This document shows, one piece after another, positions 24,566 to 35,089 of a stretch of DNA of 64,000 nucleotides. The DNA is from Rhytidiadelphus loreus (taxonomy: Eukaryota > Streptophyta > Bryopsida > Hypnales > Hylocomiaceae): assembly GCA_947034895.1 (NCBI GenBank), contig OX344762.1, forward strand, positions 36,808,760 through 36,872,759. The letters run 5' to 3'. Under the pieces are notes generated by a model. It was not told the DNA's origin and ran no database searches. It saw nothing but the letters and a program-made list of their open reading frames with translations. Positions within the stretch are counted from its first letter, which is position 1. Every line of letters begins with the position of its first letter. The position numbers and the translations under genes are program-made.

Positions 24566-26936
24566 CTAACTTGCCGTAGATTCGGTCACAGAATCCTTGT
24601 CACTAGAAGAATCAGAAGTCTCTCCACCCTCGGAAGTTGATCCGTCTATGAATTGCAAGACATTTAGAGCGTAGGAAGGAGTACGGCGTTTGGGTTTTGA
24701 AGTACCAAACTCAGCAAACGCCGATGCTAACTGCTCTGCATAGACGGGAAGATCAAATGACTTCTCCGGACTCAAGATAAGTCTTCGTATCTTCTTCACG
24801 ACCCCCGGTGCCATCAATCCTTCGTTGCTGCAAACACAAATGATTGAGTGTTAGATTCTTGAAAGCTTACAAGTATCATGCAAATCAATCATTTGAAAAC
24901 AAAGAAACTTACTTACTAGGTCTATCTCGCCGAACAAACTTCCGCACTTTTATAGTCATAGCGTCTGGATCCTGCGAAACTACAACTGGTTGCGTTTCGG
25001 AAACTACAGCTGTCGCAACAGGAGGAATGGTCTTCTTCATAGGCTCAAGAATGCCTGCAAAAATCATCTTATCTGCCTCTAATGCCAAAATGTGGCGCCC
25101 TGTCGCACGACATGCCGTAATAGAGGCACCTAAAAAAAACAAAAATGATGTCACTACCAAATATCATTTTGAGTACAACATACACATGGAATATACACAT
25201 GTTCACTCGAAACTCACCTATGGATGCTGTGCAGTCAAGAACAACATCTCCTTCGTCGGTGGTTCCTTCAATGATGTGCCGCAATAAGCGGGCGTCCTTC
25301 TCTCGAGCCCCTCGCCATGGCATTCGATCCATGTCGTTCATTAACATGGAATCCTCGGTGGTGTAGTTCATGAGCAAGTCATCAAGCCTGAGGTCGACTT
25401 TGGCCTTCAACATTGTTGGTGAGCGCTTAAAAAAGAATTTTGATTTTCCTCTGTCACCGAGGTCTTTGATCAAAAGTGTGATGCCGAACTTCAAAGTCTG
25501 TAAGCATTAAATCAAACACATTAAAAAATTGAGAGAAAATATAAAATGAAAAGGACACATTACATTGATTTTGTTAAAAAAATGATCATACCGTGCTCTT
25601 TTGGTCTATGGCCGAAGTCAAATGCACTCGATTCATGCCCATCCATTCTTTCTTCTTTACCATTGTGGGGTACCCTTCACAGAGTCCAGCAATGGTGCTT
25701 TTGGCATCCACGCTCCACGAGTGGAACACCACAATGCAGCCATGGTCCTGCAAATGTTTTTCAGCAAAGAAAAATGCTTCATTAATCATGTTGTACTCTG
25801 GATCCGAGTTCCAGTAAGGCACGTGATTAGGTGTAGTTGACACGTCCGGCACCGGCAAATTCTCCTGGCAATCAAAGAGCATGAGGTCAAATCCCGGCCA
25901 CCGATTGACTACGCCATCAAACACCCTGGCCTTTCCTTTCACCATCTGCAAATACAAATTGATCGGTGTTAATTCCATGTCAAGAGTAAGGTATAGCTTT
26001 TTATTTGGAATATCAAATTATTAATTACAAATACATGTACATTACCTTCTTCAGAAAATCCATAACTTCGGTGTAGCAATTGGAGCCTTGCGTTTTTTCA
26101 TTGTCGACAACCTCTTCAATAGAGACATTTAGCACCAACTCTTCCGAGGTCACGTTGTCATCGACACCAATTTGTATCACTTGTATACCTTGTGTAACAA
26201 CGTCTTCTGAAAACTCTGGCAACACGGCCTTCCTCTTCATCCCCACGTGAACACCACCTTCCATCTGCGTGTTCTGATCCTCTTTTGGTGATGTCGGAGC
26301 GCTGTCTCCATCGTCTTGCTTTTTCTTCCCTTTTGCCTTGGCCTTCTCTTCCTTCTCCTTCTCCTTCTCCTTCTCAGCCACCTTGGCCACACGCTCTGCC
26401 TCCTTCTTCTCTTTGTTTTCCAGAGCAACTTGGAGTCGAGCTGCTTTCTTCCTGTCAAGGTTATCCCTCCTTGCGATGGCCCTCTCCCTTTGCTTATCAT
26501 CAAGGCCTGCAAACTCGTCCACCTCCATGTCAATAGTCCCAATTCCATCCAAAGACAGCCGTAGTTGTACCTCAGATGGATGAGTGTAGGCAATGGGGCA
26601 ATCAATGTACCATCCGCCGCCACTGAGGTGAGCCGTGGTAAATGTCCGCAGATGGTTTGGCATGTACATGCAATCTGCGGAACTACGATCCAAAAAATTT
26701 GTGAGGAATGTGGGCAAGTCTTTTTTCTCTATTGCCTTTTTTGCCTCTAGCTCATACTTGAAGTATCTGCCAAATAAGAGAACACAACGTCCGTTAAAGA
26801 CCAACAACAAAGCACCGAGTAGGCCACAATTCCATTTCAACATCATACAGTTCTACATCAACACATAACTTAGAATATCCCCCAAAATATTGTGATGGAA
26901 AAATTTTCATTTATGGACTTCGAGGCATCAAAGTTA

Positions 26937-27009
26937 GGGGGTCCACCAAGTACTACTCTAACCATTGTCGGATCCGACAGTGGACTGGCTTGGTACCATA
27001 GGGACCTCC
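26937..27009. repeat. Nested palindrome, copy 1 (B' intron)
   Basis: GGGGGTCC... centre GTCGGATCCGAC (26967-26978) ...GGGACC. Outer arms GGTCC and CCAAG pair with CTTGG and GGGACC. It lies in the intron 27139-26767 of gene B'. Confidence 0.75.
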
Positions 27010-29401
27010 AAAATTTTTGACCTCGCCTACATTTCTATTTTTTCCAAAATAAATAATTCCAAAAGAAACATAAATATTGCATAATTCACAATTTTCACAT
27101 CTTATAAAATCAAATATTTTTTAAGTAATTGAGAGATACCGGAATAGGACCCTTCGCACTGCTTGCTTCCCACCCTCGAAACTCGTGAAATTGTCATTTT
27201 TCTTGAAGTAGTTCATTCCTCTGAGGTGAGCCATGAAGCCTTGATCCCAGATCTTTCTCCTCCACCCTTCCAGATAATCTGACGTCTCAGGTTTCAGTGG
27301 AGTAGTCATGGTGATGTTGATGTTGTCCTGCTGCACTGTTTTGTTGAAGTATTCAACGGCTGCGTCTTCAATCTATAAAATCCGATAATTAGTTCATACC
27401 AATAAATATAACTTGTGCTACAAGAATATATAGAGTACATAATTTTATTTATTCCAAAGTCTTAGGTTCTCAAATGCAACTCATTTTCATTTGAAACACT
27501 TACCCCAGCATACCACACGCATCTGTTTAAGAAAGGGCCCAATAGTGTCTCCGATACGGGCTTCGGTGGAAGCCGAATAGCATCACGTGTAAGCATTGAG
27601 GAATTCCACCACTTCAAAAATTTGGTCTTGTGGAAAGGAGTGGTGTTGGAAGTGGCTACCATTTGAAGCTTCTCAAGAGTCATCTCCGGAACCTCATTTG
27701 CGCTCCAATGTTTCTCCACCTGCCTCAAGAACATCCACAATGCAAATTATAATTTGAATTCCATCCAAGATGATTGACATCCAATGAAAATGTGTGCATG
27801 AAACATACCTCAGCTAGGAATTCAGGCTGTAGGGTCGGATTAGCCACCGTCACCAACTTCATCATCTTCACATTCAATTTCCCTGTTCTTTCATTTGCAC
27901 CATCTCTCATGGCATGCGCGAGTCTCTGGGGAATCTTTTCCTTCTCTAGTGTAGTCTCATTGTATTTTCGAACTGCAGCATCCATTGCTTGGGATATCTC
28001 TTGCTACAAAAGACCAATGACAAGAATGAGCATCAAATTAATGATCATTATAGAAGCATAAAACAAATCGACAAAGAATTTTCACTTCATAGTCAAAATA
28101 AAACTAGAATAACTATATTTATGTAGAAGCAAGAATGAATTATAGTGCTGTGATCCAAACCACTTCTCACCCGAAAAACAAAAGTAGTAAAGACCTCCAG
28201 GGGCATAGAGTACCAAGTCCGTCTTGATTTTGGTATGCTACACCTTTTGAGCTTCGATGGCCTGAGCATCTCATTGAATTTCTCAATGGGAAGAAGTCCA
28301 TACTTTTGAACGCGGTATAAAGTGTGGACCAAGTTGGTTTTCACATGGGAATCCTCTGTGGACCTGCGAATGATAAAATCAATTTCATTTCAAAGATTGA
28401 GCAGCAGATTGGACATTTTTTAATTAAAATCAAAATCAAAATTTATACCCTTTCACAAAGTTTGTATGAAATACTCACTTGTTTATGTCATGCATTACAT
28501 GCATGACCAACTCTGTCTTCCCTTTTGTATCCAGAACAATTGAGTCCACGGAACAATGCCAGTCCCAATCTTTGGAGTGTTTCCTGGAGATAAAACTCAT
28601 CCAAGAAAGGAGCCTGTGATTACCGTCACAAACAAAAAACTTCAAGTGCTTGAGAAACCTCAACTCTGGTATGGCATCAACCACAGCGTTGAAGATGTCA
28701 TTCTTTCTTTTCCACAATGGATCCCACCCTTGCATCTCTTCCTCAGTGAATGCTAGGGTCTCTCCAGATTCATTTGTTGTTGTCACGTAGAAAACCGCAG
28801 CTCCATCTCGGTATCCTATATTGAACTCCTGCTCTAGCAACTTCAAGTCACAAGCAAGCGTTGGCCTTACCATAGGCATGGCAACCATTCGGCAGAGTGG
28901 GATCCGTAGTCGAAAGAGATGATCGGGCTTCATCCTTAATGACGCAATGGTCTTCACCGAATCCACCTTGTGATATGACCGCAATTCATCCTCATCCAAG
29001 CCTTTATCATCTTCCTCCAAGACATGTACTTCCACCTCCTCTTCCACAAACTCTCCTTCATCTTCACCTCCAATGTCCGGCTAGGGGGTGTCATCGTTCA
29101 CTTGGGTCTCCAGTATAGTTTCGTCCTGTGATAAAATAGGAGATGCATCCATCTGCTAGCAAAAAAAAATTATGATCCGTGTCAAACTTCATCTTCATAA
29201 TCATGGCCCCATATTCAATACATGCATTGTGAATTTTGATGAATAAATCAAGGACTTTAAATGGAATGAAATGGCAATGTTTAACCACTGATGAATTAAA
29301 AATAGGTAAATGAAATATCCGTATTAAATGTAGAAGTATCTACATCATTGTGTGCACAAAATGATTCCAAGTCAATGGGATCAATCAATGTCAACATCCA
29401 C

Positions 29402-29833
29402 CTCCGAGTCGGAGCTAATATGAATGATGACAACCTCCTGTCTACCTTGAACTTGGCTAGAGTCACACATGTAGAAGTCCTCTATTGCTGGACCATCAAT
29501 AGTGATGGAATCCTGACTGTTTGAGCTGTATTCAGTTTCGGAACTCTTAGGAGACATGAATGGTCTCATTGGATCCCTATTTCTAGCCATCATCATGACC
29601 CTATCCAATCGCTCACGACGTCTGCGCGCCCCTGGGTCACTCACCCGACTCATTACTGAGCTCTCAAAGGCATCAACTACTCGATCTGCGGCATCCATAA
29701 CATCAGAGAAACTTACCACATCTTCTTTCTCAATTTCATCGTCTTTTCCATCACTGCAGATGTCCATGGATGTATTTGCCGGTGTGAATGGTTGAGATGG
29801 ACCCTCTCCATGATCAGGTGGAAGATCATCGAG
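29402..29833 (-). CDS. Ser/acidic exon with SUMO-interaction-like motif, probably part of B'
   Basis: An acceptor TTTTTTGCAG precedes LDDLPPDHGEG and the frame runs 144 codons to a possible GAG/GTGGAT donor in phase 0. That fits both the first exon of B' and the exon at 29155. If the donor is not used the frame ends at TGA 29381-29383 after VDVDID, giving a short alternative product. The end, VVIIHISSDSE, has the form of a SUMO-interaction motif: a hydrophobic core followed by acid and serine. The middle has an Arg-rich ARRRRERLDR. No counterpart was found in MULE-1. Confidence 0.5.
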
Positions 29834-30452
29834 CTGCAAAAAGGGTACTGATGTGCTCACTCCTCACCCTCCCTGTTTTTCAAAAAACAAATTCCATGAA
29901 TTCTATTTTTCAAATAAATCATTCTAGTAGGACAAGACCAAGAAGGCACTAACTTGGAAAGACTAGCTTTTGATGAAAACTCTTATCATGAAAAGCGATA
30001 ACGATAAAACAATATTTTGCCCAAAGAAATACGCTCATATCAAGGCCTTCTATAGAACTGACATGAGAATTTGATGACCATGAATGACGGTCATACATGG
30101 GAATAATGAAGACAACTATAAGGCGTCTATGACAAAAATTAGACAACTAAGACGGTCATGAGTCAGATCTTTAGTCTCAATCATAGGACCTCCAAAAAAA
30201 TAAAGTACTTACATATTAAACACAAAAAATTAGTGACTGCGTTAGTAGTAGAAATACATGCATATTGTTATTAGTTTATTGGACCACTACATGATCAATT
30301 AACAAAAGCTAGCATGAATCCAAAGAATAAGATTGCTTGCGAAGACGTGAATGCATAATCACAGAAGCATATGTACAGGCCCACTAAATTTTGATGAACA
30401 CAATTTTGAACACAGACTTTCTAAAAAAAAAGGGTCATGAAAGTCATATTTT

Positions 30453-30526
30453 GGGGGGTCAAGTAGATTGAGCCTATATGACCGTCGGATCCGACAGTCA
30501 AGTGGCGGCAATTTCGATGACCCCCC
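30453..30526. repeat. Nested palindrome, copy 2 (B' first intron)
   Basis: GGGGGGTCA and TGACCCCCC form the outer arms. The centre is GAC-c-GTCGGATCCGAC-a-GTC (core 30484-30495). Confidence 0.85.
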
Positions 30527-30761
30527 AAAATTTGTAGCTCCATAACTAAACCTCGAACATCAGCACAATTTCAAAATCCAAGAAGAATGAAAGCTCAGAG
30601 AATATGAACAGACATTCCATGAGTACTCGCTAGGTCGGCTATTTTGGATGCACAAAAGTCCTATAATTAAACACTAATGTAAAGCGTAAAGCCAGAAATG
30701 GCCCGGATGTGGATTTTCATCATGATCAAACGGGTCTGGTGAGAACCACCTTAAGGAAATT

Positions 30762-30835
30762 GGGGGGGTCAAGCAAAGATAATTGAATCAAGTGTCGGAT
30801 CCGACACTAGGATTACCTAAAGCCGTCCGACCCCC
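30762..30835. repeat. Nested palindrome, copy 3 (B' first intron)
   Basis: The centre GTGTCGGATCCGACAC is perfect over 16 bp (30792-30807). The outer arms are GGGGGGTC and GACCCCC. Confidence 0.85.
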
Positions 30836-31154
30836 AAGAATTCTACAACTTCACCCTATAATTTCAGATTCTGAACCCCTGCATTCCAAAACCGTGGGCA
30901 GCTAGACAGTCCGCTCAAGCAAACATAGCCAATCGAGGCAGAAATGCACATACCAGTTAAAAAACAAATCCCTAAACCAGACATGCAGTCAATTGGGACT
31001 CGAAGCTGCTTCATCGAGCTTCAACTTCCAGGCCGTCGTTGGAATATTGATCGCCTTGTGGAGTGCAACCAGCTACAGACGAGCCTATTCAACGCGGCAA
31101 TGGAGTATCGATGCGTATTCACAGAAGCGTGAAAACCAAAGAAATGTCAGTTTT

Positions 31155-31225
31155 GGGGGTCCTGCTGATTCACGGAAGAAGACTGTCGGATCCGATGGTC
31201 ACTCCGGTGGAATCAGTAGGACCCC
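31155..31225. repeat. Nested palindrome, copy 4 (B' first intron)
   Basis: The outer arms GGGGTCCTGCTGATTC and GAATCAGTAGGACCCC pair with one mismatch. The centre is TCGGATCCGA (31186-31195). Copy 5 lies about 432 bp away in a similar context, so the two share a local duplication. Confidence 0.85.
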
Positions 31226-31587
31226 GAGATTCTTTCCCGTCATTGTGACCGTGCCTATGGATGCACACTTAAACTGCCACCCCGCTTGGATACGTTTTGA
31301 AGATCAACGTCAATCTGGATCAACGTCAACTTGGAGTGCCCGTCAATCTACATCTCGGTCGATTTGGCATCCTCATCTAATCGGTTGCCCTGGAAGCCTG
31401 TGCAGGCAATCCCGAACTGAAATTCTGAAGCAACCGTGTTGGAACTCATGTGAGAAATTCGGAGTTTCGAGCATCAGATTTGATGAAAAACGCATATGCA
31501 AGCTGGAATTCATACCTTCACAACGCCACGTTGGTGTACATGGAGGCGGATTCAGATGGTACGAATAAACATTAAAATGTTAGTTTT

Positions 31588-31659
31588 GGGGGGTCTTGTA
31601 CATTCGCTCAAGAAGACTGTCGGATCTGATGGTGAGTCTGTCCGAGTGAACAGGACCCC
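31588..31659. repeat. Nested palindrome, copy 5, decayed centre
   Basis: Same layout as copy 4, with centre TCGGATCTGA (31620-31629, one change) and outer arms GGGGTCTTGT and ACAGGACCCC. Confidence 0.75.
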
Positions 31660-32042
31660 GATATTCTTTCGGTCGCTCCTCCGACAGTTGGATGCAAACT
31701 ACCTAAACCGACCCGCTTCCGACCTGCTTGGATACGGTTTCATGAAGAACTTGTCGGCGGATCCTCGAGTGCCCGTCAATCTACATCTCAGACTATATGA
31801 ATTCTAGCATACTGATCTACTGAGCTGTCCTCGAAGCCTGTCCAGCCAATCCTCACTGCAATTCTGAAGCAACCAAGGTGGAATGAAGTCGGGAAATTCA
31901 AGGTTTCAAGAACCAGATTTGAAGCAACGCATGTCCAAGTCCAAAATTTTACCTTCATAACGCGGCGTTGAGTACTCTCCCCTCCAGTAGCAGGCTGCAA
32001 ACTGGAATCTTCACGCGCGCGACTTCGGGTGGTGCGGGTCAT

Positions 32043-33512
32043 TGTAAACACCTGAAGGCCACAAAAGAAATTCAGTCACTGTGAGCAAGGGCGTCGCCAC
32101 TTCGGTGAGTTCGAGATGATTGTGGATTAGCTCGGAGATGGAAGAAATCCGAAATCCGATCACTTGGTGATCCAGGCTTCACGGTTCCGTGATACTCGGA
32201 CGTTGATATTCAAGGTTCGGTCAACCACTTGTCATCCCGTAGTCTGGAAAGGTGGGTTAGTCTGAGATTTTGAATTGGCGCACAGATTCAGAAATTTACG
32301 GTACCTCACATTTGGAAATGAGGAAGCACCTGCAGGCATGCTTGTAGCGGCTTGTCAGGTGGTCATCGAAATTCAACTTTCAACCTGTGTAATTCCAGTT
32401 CTTGAACTGAATGTCCTAGTGCACCTACACTCCCAGTTAGCAGTCGAAGACTTTCCGAGTACTGAGGACTATAAAGTGAATAAGAACTTCAAGTCCGCAA
32501 GAAATCTTTGATGAGTGTGAATATGTATCGGCCTTACCGTTCATTCTTTGAGAGTATGAGTTGGCTCAGTGTGCCTTGTGAGCTGGATGGTCCGAGATTT
32601 TATTTATCTAGATAATCAGAACGGATAAAAAAATGTTGTTTTTGCCAGTGCAGGTACTTCTTAGACTAGATTTTATTCCATATCAATATATGAAATGCTC
32701 AATTAGAGTTCCGGTTCTTCAATTATTGAAAGACATATCCATTCTATTTGTAGTTATTCTTCACGCTTCCTTGTTCTTTTTTTTCTACAACCATGGAAGA
32801 ATCTGTTAGAAAGTGTTTGGATTCTTAATAAATTAGACTCCATCTCACAGTATTGACCTTAAGATTTCATTTTCAACATAGTATTCTAGTGAGTTCTAAT
32901 TCTAATGATATCGACATTTCTAGAAATAGGCACGTATGATTCCATATTATAATTCAGCTTCTATAAATGCTATATTAGAAGGATAAAGTCTTCAGCAATG
33001 AATATGTATATATTCCCTTATACGTTGGGGATTGCTCAATCAGTGATTAGCAATTATCACATCATTAAACAAATTATTCTTAAAAAGGTAGAGAATATTG
33101 GTAGAGAATATTGGGAAATCCTTTTCATTCTTTTATTTCATGTACAGCCAAGTACTGAAATGGGGTTTCAAATTCCCTCCATATATTTGTTAAGACAATG
33201 AGGCAATTTTCCTATGTACATTCTGAATTTAGTTAGTACGCACTTCCTAAAACTGTGAGCTCTAACATTGAAGCAAGGAAGCCAAGATCAGGAACATTTG
33301 ACCACTAGTCTAATATTTCTAGAAGTATGTACATATTTTCTCTAAAGCCCAGGAAAAAATTATAATTCAAAATTGCTCAAATATAGGAAGGTAAAATATT
33401 GTAACATGAATCAATCTTGTAATTTCTACAGCTATTCATGTACGCATCTTAAAAAGGATGCTTCAGTAAAAAGGAAAGATTCATAATCATAGCAATCACC
33501 ATTGTCTGCTCC
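32043..33512. other. Region between B' start and E' end
   Basis: It holds the presumed promoter of B' and the 3' end of E'. I see no further gene. GCGACTTCGGGTGGTGCGGG overlaps the first codons of B' (32019-32039) and repeats the array word found at 41.6, 52.7 and 58.4 kb. Confidence 0.45.
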
Positions 33513-34125
33513 TCATTTAAAGATGCTAGCCAAAGAAGTAAAATGATTTTTCAAACACTCGAGGATCTGTCTCTGATCCATAGAGTCCTTGAAAAAAAAA
33601 TTTGAAGAAGATATAGCAAATACAGAAAACACAAGAGAATAATGTACAGCAACTGTAACTTACATTTGCATTGTCTTCTTGTCTCCTTAGATGTTGACCC
33701 TGTGTTGTATCCACGGAAATCTCCTGCACTTCATCCAAGTTGTTCACGCCCTCATTGTCCTCCTCGCTCGTACCTCCAATACCAAAGTGCAACACTTTGC
33801 AAAGGTCATCTCCAGTAGAATTACTTGTCTTCGACACAAGCTTCTTCCCGCGGGTCATTCTAGATCTTCTCAATTCTCTTGAAGATGAAAAATACAAAGA
33901 CCTACGCCGACTCCTTCTCTTTGTGAACAACTTGCGAGATGTAGACGTGACAAACTGCTCTACAAGCATGAGGAAGATCACTTCAAAGAGACTCTCCGTC
34001 GACTCAACTCCGGTGCAAGCAAGACCCCAAACTGTGAATGCCTCTAATGGGAAGAATGCCATCTTCTTATAGTCTTGAGGGAGACAACATGAAGCATTGG
34101 GTACCCTATAGTACACTAGGGCCAT
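33513..34125 (-). CDS. Gene E' (MULE-2): small basic protein
   Basis: Exon 34125-33664 (154 codons, ATG start) ends at a GTAAGT donor in phase 0. A 76-bp intron ends TTTTTCAAG, and exon 33587-33513 adds 24 residues to a TGA, giving 178 residues with no internal stop. The N-terminal third is hydrophobic and aromatic (FEVIFLMLVEQF), followed by an Arg/Ser/Lys tract (KRRSRRRSLYFSSSRELRRS) and an acidic tail (TSEEDNEGVNNLDEVQE). I recognise no family. Its position beside A', its direction with B' and the likeness of its basic tract to gene E in MULE-1 argue that it is a genuine third gene of the element. Confidence 0.65.
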
Positions 34126-35089
34126 GACAGAGTTCTTTCAAGGCAGTGGCTACGTGGTACAAAACAAATGGCTCACGCGTCGCGAAAATAAAACGTGTAC
34201 TTGATGCGAATTTCAAAGAAGCACTGACACTTCGATGGATGTGCAATGGAATGGAATAGGCGGAGAAACTTGCTATGTGACTGTTGTAATGAAGTAAACA
34301 CAGATTTCTAAGAAACCTTGACACCTTGGAGGATGTGCACTGCAATTGAATAGGCGCCACAACATAATTTCTGACTGTTAATAAGAAGGTGAATCAAATT
34401 TCAAACGAACCCTGACACCTCGCTTGATGTGTTATTTTATGAAAGAGCCGTCAAAATTGAACTTCTGACTGCTATGAAGAACGTGACGTGGAAGTGTAAA
34501 AGAACCTGACTTCCACCTGGATGTGCCAAGGTATCTACAACGCGGTGAAGCTGAATTTCAAATCGTTATAAAGAAGGTTACGCCATTTGTAAGACAACCT
34601 AACACCTTTCTGGATGAGTAATGGTATCAAAGAGGCGCCGAAATTATATTTCTGACTGTTGTAAGGAATGAGGCCATAATGGGTGTGGATGGTGGTAGCG
34701 GACAAGGCTATGTTGAACGGATGCACATGGTAGGTAAAGTTTATTGTACAAAAGGGAAATGGTAGGGGGATACTCATAAATAGATACAACTGACGGCCTT
34801 CTTCAAGAATTCTATTATCTTTGGCTTTTGTAGGTGGTAATATATTGGCCGGTTGTAGACGGTGACACTGTAATGATCATGGCGGCCAATATTTAAGCAG
34901 AGGAAGTATATAAAGGTCCATTTTGCAAGACAAACAATTGACTACAAGACTGGTAGTACTAAACTCTACTTTTGTATATGTGTTGATGATAGACTCTCTA
35001 GGGGTACAGAAGTTCTATTCTTCTTCATATTATGCTTAGGACTTAGTCCGAGACTTCTCCTTTCACACTTCCGTTTATGATTTCTGAAG
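34126..35089. promoter_or_regulatory. Divergent A'/E' intergenic region with TATA box for A'
   Basis: TATATAAAG at about 34907-34915 sits about 175 bp upstream of the A' start codon and is a good core promoter candidate. No clear box is seen for E'. Loosely repeated CTGACACCT/CTGACTGTTnT sentences occur at 34.2-34.7 kb. Confidence 0.6.

Larger units (their letters stand above)
24566..32042 (-). pseudogene. Gene B' (MULE-2): ParB-like plus methyltransferase-like protein, one in-frame TAG
   Basis: Exons on the minus strand: 32042-31953, possibly 29833-29402, 29155-28479, 28363-28171, 28003-27809, 27719-27504, 27372-27140, 26766-26046, 25945-25592, 25497-25218, 25129-24913, 24827-24566. All phases agree with gene B. 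The product is about 1145 residues without the optional exon. It starts MTRTTRSRARE (basic), then an acidic stretch, then FFVCDGNHRLLSW (ParB-like), domains shared with B (EKHWSANEVPEMTLEKLQM, FKYELEAKKAIEKKDLPTFL), a Lys/Glu-rich helix, LFDCQENLPVPD at the methylase catalytic position, and LDCTASIGASI at the SAM position. DPPY or SPPY is absent in both copies, so catalysis is doubtful. The single in-frame TAG (29081-29083) lies in the acidic, weakly conserved part. The stop is TAG at 24566. Inferred role: DNA binding and possibly marking of element DNA. Confidence 0.7.
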
